DNA from: a virus
Length of the DNA: 21,746 bases
Reading direction: 5' to 3' (one strand)
Virus record (IMG/VR): IMGVR_UViG_3300042565_001133
Location: 1-21,746 of that record
Positions 1-6,798 of this stretch are shown here, piece by piece. Position 1 is the stretch's first letter; each line of letters opens with the position of its first letter. Below the pieces are notes generated by a model, which saw only the letters and a program-made list of their open reading frames with translations, made no database searches and was not told where the DNA came from. The position numbers were made by a program, and so were the translations under genes.

Positions 1-2
1 GG

Positions 3-461
3 ATTTATGCTCCGTTATCTCTACGTAAGAACCCTACCGCTCAAGTTTGTTCGGATGCGGTTGGTCAGTGGTTGGCTGACGGAACCTCGTTTGAGCAAAC
101 GATCAGCAACGCACCATTCTGTGATTTCATCTCTGCCCGCAATGTCACGGGTGGTGGTGAGCAGATGGGTCAGTATTTGGGTAAGGTCGTTCGTTGGTAT
201 CAGTCAAACGATGCTGCGCTTGAACCTATACGTTACGCTAAGAACAATAACAAGGTTCCCAAAACAGACGGTGCCCGCGCCTGCATGACATTGCTTGACA
301 AGGTTGCTCATCCGGCAGACCTTGACTACGTATGGTATCGCAAAGAAGCTATCAAGATTGCGATTGCGGTTGGTTGCTCAAGCTACTTGACTGCTGAGGA
401 ACTCGCTTTGGTCGCTCCTCCCCTTAAACAGCCTAGGAAGAATAAAAATGGAACACGGTAA
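3..461 (+). CDS. Hypothetical phage protein, 5'-truncated by window edge
   Basis: The reading frame is open from the first complete codon (base 3) to TAA at 459-461, giving 152 visible residues. I read it as the C-terminal part of a gene that begins outside the window. The only nearby start candidate is a TTG at 72 with no convincing ribosome binding site, and the codons before it read as normal protein. The visible part is soluble, mixed helical and basic at the end (KQPRKNKNGTR). No domain is recognised. It overlaps the next gene by 14 nt and lies two genes upstream of a recombination ATPase, so it belongs to the early operon. No function is assigned. Confidence 0.7.
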   Translation: MYAPLSLRKNPTAQVCSDAVGQWLADGTSFEQTISNAPFCDFISARNVTGGGEQMGQYLGKVVRWYQSNDAALEPIRYAKNNNKVPKTDGARACMTLLDKVAHPADLDYVWYRKEAIKIAIAVGCSSYLTAEELALVAPPLKQPRKNKNGTR

Positions 462-807
462 CGCTAGAACGGTATTTGTCGTACAGGTCGATAACAATAA
501 GGATCTGTCTGACGCTAAAAAGTACGGTCAACTGAGGGCTGTGTTCGGTAAACCGCGCAAACCCTACGACACCGCAGGCATGATCGCCAAAGCGCGGCGC
601 GTGTTGGCCGACTGGCAGTACGGTGATCACCTGTTGATGATCGGCGACCCGGCATTGTGCGCGGTCTGTATGGCTGTGACTAGTGAGCAGCACGACGTGG
701 TTAACTTGCTCAGTTGGGATCGTGATAGTTTTCAGTATGTACCCCAGCGTTGGGACTTCGGTCAGATGGGGATTGATTTTGACGATTTCGAAACGGCGGA
801 TGACTAA
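448..807 (+). CDS. Hypothetical early-operon protein
   Basis: A 119-residue protein. The ATG at 448 is preceded by a purine-rich AGGAAG at 435-440, and the start overlaps the end of the upstream gene. It has a hydrophobic beta-strand start (TVFVVQVDNN), a basic helical middle and a very acidic C-terminus (IDFDDFETADD). Two cysteines (LCAVC) sit in the middle. No family is recognised. It lies directly before the Sak4-like ATPase, so a role in early DNA metabolism is possible but only inferred from position. Confidence 0.75.
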   Translation: MEHGNARTVFVVQVDNNKDLSDAKKYGQLRAVFGKPRKPYDTAGMIAKARRVLADWQYGDHLLMIGDPALCAVCMAVTSEQHDVVNLLSWDRDSFQYVPQRWDFGQMGIDFDDFETADD

Positions 808-836
808 CCGCCTCAACTCAGAAAGGAGAAACAAAA

Positions 837-1586
837 ATGTCAAAAGAGAAATCATGGCAAGATACACTTCGCCACGGCAAGCAGGAGATCCCTCCTCGCT
901 TAGTTATTTACGGCGGACACGGTATCGGTAAGAGTACGCTGGCTAGTCAGTTTCCGGCCCCCATCTTCATCAGTACGGAAGATGGTCTGGACTCGTTGGA
1001 CGTGACTAGCTTCCCTCGCGCTGCGAATATCAATGAAGTGGTTGAGAGCATCAAGACCCTCATCAAAGAGGATCACGATTTCAAGACCGTGGTTATTGAT
1101 TCAGTTGACTGGCTGATTGAGCCGCTGATTGTTAGCAATGTTGAGTCGTCTCACGACGCCAAAGACCTTGCCTACGGTAAGGGTCAAATGCTCGTTGCTG
1201 AGGAGTTCCGCGAGATTTTGCAAGGCTTGGACGTGCTGCGCACTAAGCGCGGTATGAACGTGGTGCTCATCGCTCACTCAGCGGTCACCAAGTTTGAAGA
1301 CCCGCGCACTGAGCCGTATGACCGCTATCAGCCTAAGCTGCCTAACCGCTGTAACGCTCTGCTGCAAGAATGGGCAGACGTGATTGCGTTCGCTGCGTTT
1401 AAGGTTCTCATCCGTAAGTCTGACACTGGCTTCAACAACCAGAAAACTCGCGGCGTGACTACCGGCGAGCGGCTGCTTCACTTCGTTGAGAACCCGGCAT
1501 ACGCTGCTAAGAATCGCTATAACTGCCCCGATGAGATTGAAATGACCATTGCCAATCTCGAAAAACTCATTCCCATCGCTAAATAA
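837..1586 (+). CDS. RecA-like P-loop ATPase, Sak4-type phage recombinase
   Basis: A 249-residue ATPase likely to act in single-strand annealing or homologous recombination during phage DNA replication. The Walker A motif GGHGIGKST covers residues 26-34 (Lys32). Walker B is TVVIDSVDW at about 84-92 (Asp88). A sensor-like strand VVLIAHS is at 142-148. Size, motif spacing and the N-terminal position of the P-loop match the AAA_24/Sak4 group of short RecA-like proteins. The start ATG follows AAAGGAGA at a good distance. The next genes encode a DUF669 protein, a PD-(D/E)XK nuclease and a RuvC-like resolvase, the usual company of Sak4. A DnaB/RadA-like role cannot be fully excluded, but the protein is too short for a replicative helicase. 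Confidence 0.88.
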   Translation: MSKEKSWQDTLRHGKQEIPPRLVIYGGHGIGKSTLASQFPAPIFISTEDGLDSLDVTSFPRAANINEVVESIKTLIKEDHDFKTVVIDSVDWLIEPLIVSNVESSHDAKDLAYGKGQMLVAEEFREILQGLDVLRTKRGMNVVLIAHSAVTKFEDPRTEPYDRYQPKLPNRCNALLQEWADVIAFAAFKVLIRKSDTGFNNQKTRGVTTGERLLHFVENPAYAAKNRYNCPDEIEMTIANLEKLIPIAK

Positions 1587-1603
1587 CTCAAGGAGAAAGT
1601 ACC

Positions 1604-2095
1604 ATGGCTAAATTTGGTTTTGACGTCTCTGACGTCGCCCCCGACACCGGTGTTACTGGTGGCAGCTACGACCCCATTCCTGATGGTGATTATTTTCTGA
1701 AGGCTCTTGAAGCTGAAGAAAAAGCTACTTCTAAGGGTGATGGCACGTACATCAAGGTTAAGTTTGAGGTCGCTAAAGGCGAGTACTCAGGTCGCCTTCT
1801 GTGGCAAAACTTCAACATCAATAACCCGAGTGAAAAGGCGCAGCGTATCGGTCGCCAGCAACTTGTCGCTTGGGCTACGGCATGCGGTAAGCCAGACGCT
1901 GACGACACTGACAAGCTGCTTGACAAGCCGTTCCGGGCTGCTGTGTCAATTGAGAAAGGCACCGGCGGTTACGCTGACAGCAACCGCATTAAAGCCTTTT
2001 TGTTTGATCAGGGTGACACGCCTAAGGCCGCAGCGCCTAAGCCCGCCACGGCACCGGCACCCGCCGCTGCTAAATCCGCTAACCCCTGGGATTAA
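1604..2095 (+). CDS. DUF669-like single-stranded-DNA-binding protein
   Basis: A 163-residue protein that resembles the DUF669 phage family, thought to be SSB-like partners of phage recombinases. It has a beta-rich N-terminal two-thirds (IPDGDYFLKALEAEEK, then YIKVKFEVAKGEYSGRLLWQNF), which fits an OB-like core. A low-complexity Ala/Pro/Lys linker follows from about residue 135, and it ends in NPWD, comparable to the acidic, hydrophobic tip by which bacterial SSB recruits partners. A ribosome binding site (AAGGAGA) precedes the ATG at 1604. Only 3 nt separate it from the nuclease gene. Family assignment is by recognition. The OB fold and the tip function are inferred. Confidence 0.82.
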   Translation: MAKFGFDVSDVAPDTGVTGGSYDPIPDGDYFLKALEAEEKATSKGDGTYIKVKFEVAKGEYSGRLLWQNFNINNPSEKAQRIGRQQLVAWATACGKPDADDTDKLLDKPFRAAVSIEKGTGGYADSNRIKAFLFDQGDTPKAAAPKPATAPAPAAAKSANPWD

Positions 2096-2098
2096 ACC

Positions 2099-2935
2099 AT
2101 GGTAGCCATCCCGCCTAGACCCGAGCAGCAGATCGTTAATCGCGTTTACGCTGCTTTTCAAAAAGAGAGAGCAGGCTCTGACCTGTACCTCGGGCGGCTT
2201 GGCTCATCTTTTATAGGTGAAGAATGCATCCGACAAATATGGCTTGACTGGCGAGGTTTCGCTCGTGAGCAGTTTGAAGGACGCATTCTTCGTTTATTTG
2301 AGACGGGGCACCTGCAAGAAGCACGCATCATTGATGACTTGCGTCGCGCAGGTTTCGCGGTATGGGACAAACAGGAGGACGGCGCGCAGTATCAGTTTAT
2401 TGACGCGTCCGGACACTTTATCACTAAGGTGGACGGTGTCATCAAAGATGTTCCCGATAGCGATAAGCCGCACGTGCTCGAGGTGAAGACGCACAACAAG
2501 AACAGTTTCAGTTCGCTCGTCAAGAAAGGCGTTCAGTACGCTAAACCAACACACTATGCGCAGGTTCAAATCAGCATGGCGTTGGGTGGGTTTACTCGCG
2601 CTCTTTACGTAGCTGTCTGCAAAGACGATGAGCAGTTCTATGTTGAGCGTATCCGCGAAGACAAGGCTGAGCAGGCCAAACTGCAGCAGAAGATCATCAA
2701 ACTGACCGAGGCCCGGCTCCGCCCGGCTGGTATCAGCGACGACGGTAGCAGCTTCGGCTGCAAGTTCTGCAGTATGAAAGCTGTTTGCACTAAAGAAGTG
2801 GAACCGTTAACTCATTGCCGTACATGTAGCATGTGTACGCCGGGGCAAGAAGGTAAGTGGGTCTGTGAACTTAACCGGCACACCTTGACGCTGGATGAAC
2901 AGCGTAAGGGTTGCGAACATTACGAGGCCTTATGA
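2099..2935 (+). CDS. PD-(D/E)XK nuclease, Cas4/RecB-like, cysteine-rich C-terminus
   Basis: A 278-residue predicted exonuclease. The catalytic signature is Asp112 in KVDG followed by Glu128-x-Lys130 in VLEVKTH, the D...ExK arrangement of RecB/Cas4/YqaJ-type nucleases. A helix with HYAQVQ (152-157) lies where the family's Q/Y motif usually is. The C-terminus holds eight cysteines (221, 224, 230, 240, 243, 246, 256, 272), starting with CxxCx5C. This could bind an Fe-S cluster as in Cas4 or AddB, and possibly a second metal. In the recombination cassette it would resect DNA ends to make the single strand used by the ATPase and SSB-like protein. The start is 3 nt after the upstream stop. Its own ribosome binding site is weak, so translation is probably coupled. 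Confidence 0.85.
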   Translation: MVAIPPRPEQQIVNRVYAAFQKERAGSDLYLGRLGSSFIGEECIRQIWLDWRGFAREQFEGRILRLFETGHLQEARIIDDLRRAGFAVWDKQEDGAQYQFIDASGHFITKVDGVIKDVPDSDKPHVLEVKTHNKNSFSSLVKKGVQYAKPTHYAQVQISMALGGFTRALYVAVCKDDEQFYVERIREDKAEQAKLQQKIIKLTEARLRPAGISDDGSSFGCKFCSMKAVCTKEVEPLTHCRTCSMCTPGQEGKWVCELNRHTLTLDEQRKGCEHYEAL

Positions 2936-3408
2936 TTACGATCGGTATTGACCCAGGACTTAGCGGCGCTATAGGCGTACTCAAAGATGGTGCCTACGTT
3001 GCGGTGCTGGACATGCCAATTGTGGCCAAGGGGTCTGGTAGCGTAAAGAACGAAGTCGACCCCGCTGGGCTCATGACCCTGATCAGGCAATACGCACCGG
3101 CTGATAAAGCTGCATCTGTTGCGCTTGAGCGTGTCAACGCGATGCCTGGGCAGGGGTCGTCTTCAACCTTCAGCTTAGGTGATAGCTTTGGTTGTGCCCG
3201 GTCGGTGGTTGCGGCGTGTCGTTTTGGACTCACCTACGTCACCCCGACGCAGTGGAAAAAGTATTTCAAGTTAACCAGTGACAAAGAACTTTGTAGGGCG
3301 TTAGCGGTTCGCATGTTCCCCGAGGCACCGTTGAACCTTAAGAAGCATGCAGATCGTGCCGAGGCGCTCCTTATGGCACGTTGGCTATATGAGGTACGCT
3401 ACAAATGA
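2932..3408 (+). CDS. RuvC-like Holliday junction resolvase
   Basis: A 158-residue RNase H-fold nuclease. Asp7 lies in GIDPGLSGAIG, Glu66 in VALERV, and HADRAEA at 139-145 supplies the third acidic region (His139, Asp141). These match the RuvC active site, which cleaves four-way junctions with divalent metal. I chose the ATG at 2932 because it overlaps the upstream stop as ATGA and puts GIDPG at the family's usual distance from the N-terminus. A TTG at 2911 would add seven residues inside the nuclease gene. In phages this enzyme resolves recombination or replication intermediates before packaging, consistent with its Sak4/nuclease neighbours. Confidence 0.87.
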   Translation: MITIGIDPGLSGAIGVLKDGAYVAVLDMPIVAKGSGSVKNEVDPAGLMTLIRQYAPADKAASVALERVNAMPGQGSSSTFSLGDSFGCARSVVAACRFGLTYVTPTQWKKYFKLTSDKELCRALAVRMFPEAPLNLKKHADRAEALLMARWLYEVRYK

Positions 3409-3650
3409 TAGAAACACGTATACAAGGCATCCCCTGCTTGGTAGAGATGACTAGCGGTTCTTACCAAAAACCGTATAGCGGTAGCGCATACAATTGCGAA
3501 ACTGATTGGGATTATTACGGCGGTTGGTCTGACGTTGAATATCAGGTGTATGACCGCCGAGGTCGACCCGCACCGTGGCTTGAGAAGAAGATCACACCCA
3601 AAGATGATCAAGAAATAATTGAATTGTTGATTGAAAACGCTAGTGATTGA
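3405..3650 (+). CDS. Small hypothetical protein
   Basis: An 81-residue protein whose ATG overlaps the resolvase stop by 4 nt (ATGA), so it is translationally coupled. It is rich in Tyr, Trp and Asp in the middle (DWDYYGGW, VEYQVYDRRGRP) and ends in an acidic helix (EIIELLIENASD). This looks like a small soluble beta-plus-helix protein. No family is recognised. Its place in the early operon is the only hint of role. Confidence 0.75.
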   Translation: MIETRIQGIPCLVEMTSGSYQKPYSGSAYNCETDWDYYGGWSDVEYQVYDRRGRPAPWLEKKITPKDDQEIIELLIENASD

Positions 3651-3660
3651 GAGGACACAT

Positions 3661-3843
3661 ATGGAAATATATCAACCCTTATGCCCATGGCATATTAGAA
3701 TTGGCGACATGTTCATTTCACCCGGCCCCATACCCGGTGGTGACAAGGTTTGGATAGGTGAAGTCGACGGTGCTGAAGGTGGAGAGTTTGACACCAAAGA
3801 TTTAGCGCCTCTGCTCCGTAAATTCTATGATGAGAACTTCTGA
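3661..3843 (+). CDS. Small hypothetical protein
   Basis: A 60-residue protein. The ATG at 3661 is preceded by GAGAGG at 3648-3653, whereas an in-frame TTG at 3631 lies inside the preceding gene and is less likely. The sequence is Pro/Gly-rich at the start (CPWHIRIGDMFISPGPIPGG) and ends in LLRKFYDENF. It looks like a small beta-barrel-like fold, but no family is recognised. The stop TGA shares its last base with the next ATG (TGATG), so the two genes are coupled. Confidence 0.68.
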   Translation: MEIYQPLCPWHIRIGDMFISPGPIPGGDKVWIGEVDGAEGGEFDTKDLAPLLRKFYDENF

Positions 3844-4493
3844 TGAACCTAGTTTGCCCCCTCCCCCCGCTAAAGGTCTATGTTCGCGCTGAGTATCTCT
3901 ACGATCATCAGTCTCACCATGGTGAGTTTGTTGAAGGTATATGGTGCAGCGTCAAAGCGATACGTGGCCAAGCGTTCCGCTTTGAGACTTACTTGCCAAC
4001 TTACGGCGCTCTTTACGATAAGCTGCCGATCAGCGCCTTTATCGCCGTAGACTCTAAGAAACCCGGTGATGAGCCGCTGCTAGACCTTGATGTGCTTGAG
4101 ATCTGGGATGCGTTGTCATATTATGTCACCGTAATTGACAAACCCCTGCTTAAAGGTCTACGCGCAGAGTTCTACGGTAAGGACGGCAAGATGCATCCGG
4201 GTGAATATATGTTCACCTTAGACAGCTGTAACCCTGACCCGCGCATCCCTGACTTTACGTTAAGCGAGACTGCCGAAGACCACAAGAGTTACAACTTGCT
4301 TCAGCTTGACAACGGTCAGTTTGCCTTGCAGCCAAACAACCGCTGCCGGTTCTATGACGCTGCGTTCAACCCGAAAGAAATGAAGTTTCCTGATTTCAAA
4401 GTCGCTACGCGTAATTACAGCGTTGAAGACACCGCTAAATGGAGACTCGGAGATACCGACGATGTGATGTATGGCCAACGGACTGACATTTAA
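3843..4493 (+). CDS. Hypothetical phage protein
   Basis: A 216-residue soluble protein, start coupled to the upstream stop (TGATG). It has many aromatic residues and short beta-type stretches, with no signal peptide, membrane segment or recognised catalytic motif. The middle (GKDGKMHPGEYMFTLDSC) and the end (FKVATRNYSVEDTAKWRLGD) look like ordered beta structure. Proteins of this style occur downstream of phage recombination genes, but I cannot name a family. It is the penultimate gene of the plus-strand operon. Confidence 0.78.
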   Translation: MNLVCPLPPLKVYVRAEYLYDHQSHHGEFVEGIWCSVKAIRGQAFRFETYLPTYGALYDKLPISAFIAVDSKKPGDEPLLDLDVLEIWDALSYYVTVIDKPLLKGLRAEFYGKDGKMHPGEYMFTLDSCNPDPRIPDFTLSETAEDHKSYNLLQLDNGQFALQPNNRCRFYDAAFNPKEMKFPDFKVATRNYSVEDTAKWRLGDTDDVMYGQRTDI

Positions 4494-4507
4494 GTCTTGG
4501 GTGGTGG

Positions 4508-4708
4508 ATGAGATGTTGGGTGTATATAGCTGAATTGCTGGGTCCTGGCCTTCACTGGTTTAAACCCCAAGAACTATTTTTGCGCGCAATCGCTCAGGCT
4601 GAACGTGACGGACAGCATGATGCGGCTCATCACATCCGCATCATACTTGAGAACCGAAACCGGGTAATGATGGAGAAACAAAAAGAAGCCCCGCCGGAGC
4701 GGGGCTAA
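4508..4708 (+). CDS. Small hypothetical protein ending in the terminator hairpin
   Basis: A 66-residue protein, the last gene of the plus operon. The ATG at 4508 is preceded by a weak GGTGG purine stretch. It is mainly helical (ELFLRAIAQAERDGQHDAAHHIRIILENRN) with a charged tail. Its last codons (KEAPPERG, TAA) are made from the hairpin that terminates the opposite late operon, so the C-terminal sequence may be a by-product of that site. No family is recognised. Coding looks plausible from composition, but it is less certain than its neighbours. Confidence 0.55.
   Translation: MRCWVYIAELLGPGLHWFKPQELFLRAIAQAERDGQHDAAHHIRIILENRNRVMMEKQKEAPPERG
4676..4706 (-). terminator. Rho-independent terminator of the late (minus) operon
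   Basis: A perfect 8-bp stem, AGCCCCGC (4687-4694) with GCGGGGCT (4699-4706), has a CGGA tetraloop. Read on the minus strand it is followed directly by TCTTTTTGTTT (4686-4676). It lies 38 nt beyond the stop of the last late gene. The plus strand has no T tract after the stem, so it should act mainly on minus-strand transcripts. Confidence 0.85.
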
Positions 4709-4712
4709 GTGG

Positions 4713-4739
4713 CAACTACCCAAGGGGAAAAGGTAGTTG
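4713..4739. other. Second hairpin in the convergent junction
   Basis: CAACTACC (4713-4720) pairs perfectly with GGTAGTTG (4732-4739) around an 11-nt loop. The stem is mixed in composition and lacks a clean T tract on either strand. It may help stop plus-strand transcription or protect the 3' end of the late mRNA; both are inference. Confidence 0.5.
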
Positions 4740-4743
4740 AAGT

Positions 4744-6798
4744 TTACCTCAAGTTTGGATCAGAAAGGTCTTTCTGCTTAACCATTGCCGGGCCTGGGGC
4801 GCGACTGTTCCTTTCCATACGCTCAATATCAGCCTCAATGTCTGGGCCAGTGATGTCAGACGGCATGTCAATTGTCTGCATGTCGGCTTCAATGTTAGCT
4901 TCTGGCATTGTTTCATCAATCGGCGCTGACGGGAATGCCGCCGTGGTACCGGTAGTGAGACCCAACTCTTTACGCGTAACTTGAGCTGCTTTAGGGATAG
5001 CTTTTTCTGCTTCAGTCTCAAGCAGCTTGACCGCCGCTGCGACTTCTACCGGATCACTTGACATAAGCAATTTGGCAGTTTTCTCAGCAATTTCATCAGT
5101 CATAGTTGCGCTACGTGCGATGCGAGAAGCCATTTGGCTGAGGGAACCCATAAAACCACCGGTAATCGCATCACCAACCATTTGACCAACGCCGGGGCCT
5201 TCTTCAAAAGCCTCACGCGCAGCCGTACGACGGCCAGTAGCTGAACCGCCGAGAATACGGTTAGACTGTTGGAACAATTGAGACTCACGCTCAAGAGCCG
5301 ACTTGAACAACTCAAACTTGGCGGGGCTGTCAAACAGCGGTTGCAGCTTTGCTTGCATTTCCGGAGCACCGATAATGCGTTGGGCAGCATTCACGTTACC
5401 TGACGGCTTCATGATCCGAGAATAAATGTCACGCACTACGCCGGTTCGGAATGCGTCAAGTTCAGCTGGGCTCATGTCTTTAGTCAGGTTTATAACCTCT
5501 TCATGATCCATTTTGCCAAAGTCATTCATACCTTTACGCATAGCGGTAGCGACTTCAGCGTCACCGCGATAAACAGCGCGAGCTTTAGCGAAATCAGGAA
5601 CGACTGAATCGAGAGCGTCTAAAAACTCATTTTTCTTCAAAACGTAAACGCGTCCTAATGAAGACACTTTATCGGTTACAGGGTCAGTTTCATTTTCAAT
5701 CAAACGATCAATACCGCGTTTAACTTGGTCTAGAGTCTCAACGGTCGGCACAAACTGCTTGACTTTTTTACCCGTGGCTGGGTCAATCATCTCGCGATAA
5801 AGGTCTAACTGTCGACCTTCGGCACTCAGCAGTTCTTCAGCTTCTTTAATACCTTGCTTAAACTGCGGCAGTTCTAGGAACTTGAGCACTTCTGGGTTGG
5901 TAACTTCTCCGTAAGAGTATGCTTGTTGGTACAGCGGATCAGCTTTAATGCGCATTTCATTTTGAAGTTTTTTCAAATCGTCGTAGTAGTTACCGCCGCC
6001 GATACCTTGTTTTGCCTGCGTATAAGCGCGCTCACGCGAACCGAGCCGCTGACGATCTAGCGCTTCTTCAATAATGTCAGGGGCTGTGCCGCTACGCTGG
6101 GCAGCAGTCTCAGCGAGTCCGACAGTTGGACGGCTGACGTTAGCGAGAGTTGAAGGAATGTTGCGTGCACGGTCAGCAGCGATAACGTCTGCGGCCTGCT
6201 GCGGAGTCATACCAGATTGCTGCAGAGCCGTGTTAACCTTACCCGCAGCGCGCTCAGTGATGAGTTCTTCTGTCGGCGCAACCCGGTCACGCAGCCAGCG
6301 AGTAGCCGCCCCACCTCCGCGGATTACGGCAGGAGCAGCAAGACCAACGCCAGTGCCAATTATTGCCCCGGTAGCGGCACCGGAGCCGCGTTCACCGGGC
6401 TGCGCAGAACCCGCACCAGAGATAGCGCCAGTGGTGGCCCCGGTAGCTACAGTACGAGTCACCGGGTTAGCAGCCAAAGCACGCAGACGGTTGAGAGCAC
6501 CCGCAGTGCGTGCAGCTGTCACCGGAGCAGCTGCCTGACCGCCGGGCACAAACACTGAGGCCGCTACCGGCAGCATCCCCCCGGTGAATTCAAGCGCCGG
6601 AGCAACGAACGGGTTCTCTTTAGAATACTGAGCGTAATCGCGATTGATCTGCGCCAGTTCTGCCTCGTACCCTTTGCTGCCCGGCAGTTTAGAGCGCAGC
6701 CATGCTTCGGCTTCATCACCCCAGCCCATACCCAGACCTTGGCCGATAACAGCGCGAGCCGCACCAACAGTTTGACTTGCAGGTTTACGTTCCGGCAT
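4744..6798 (-). CDS. Large virion protein, probable DNA-ejection (internal) protein
   Basis: A 684-residue, mostly helical protein, the last gene of the late operon. A glycine-zipper hydrophobic stretch at about residues 118-160 (TGATTGAISGAG, then ATGAIIGTGVGLAAPAV) is typical of phage ejection proteins that enter or cross the host envelope. Long charged helices follow (about 250-600), then a Pro/Met/Asp-rich tail. The ATG at 6798 overlaps the upstream stop (TAATG) and has AGGAGG nine bases upstream. Being third of three large Ala/Gly-rich proteins behind adaptor, fibre and hub, it sits where podoviruses keep their ejection proteins (compare T7 gp14-16 and P22 gp7/gp20/gp16). The role is inferred from architecture, not sequence identity. 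Confidence 0.75.
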   Translation of the reverse strand: MPERKPASQTVGAARAVIGQGLGMGWGDEAEAWLRSKLPGSKGYEAELAQINRDYAQYSKENPFVAPALEFTGGMLPVAASVFVPGGQAAAPVTAARTAGALNRLRALAANPVTRTVATGATTGAISGAGSAQPGERGSGAATGAIIGTGVGLAAPAVIRGGGAATRWLRDRVAPTEELITERAAGKVNTALQQSGMTPQQAADVIAADRARNIPSTLANVSRPTVGLAETAAQRSGTAPDIIEEALDRQRLGSRERAYTQAKQGIGGGNYYDDLKKLQNEMRIKADPLYQQAYSYGEVTNPEVLKFLELPQFKQGIKEAEELLSAEGRQLDLYREMIDPATGKKVKQFVPTVETLDQVKRGIDRLIENETDPVTDKVSSLGRVYVLKKNEFLDALDSVVPDFAKARAVYRGDAEVATAMRKGMNDFGKMDHEEVINLTKDMSPAELDAFRTGVVRDIYSRIMKPSGNVNAAQRIIGAPEMQAKLQPLFDSPAKFELFKSALERESQLFQQSNRILGGSATGRRTAAREAFEEGPGVGQMVGDAITGGFMGSLSQMASRIARSATMTDEIAEKTAKLLMSSDPVEVAAAVKLLETEAEKAIPKAAQVTRKELGLTTGTTAAFPSAPIDETMPEANIEADMQTIDMPSDITGPDIEADIERMERNSRAPGPAMVKQKDLSDPNLR

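Noticed and set aside
433-867. Minus-strand open frame of 144 codons
   Set aside because: Covers two plus-strand genes with good ribosome binding sites and has no start signal of its own.
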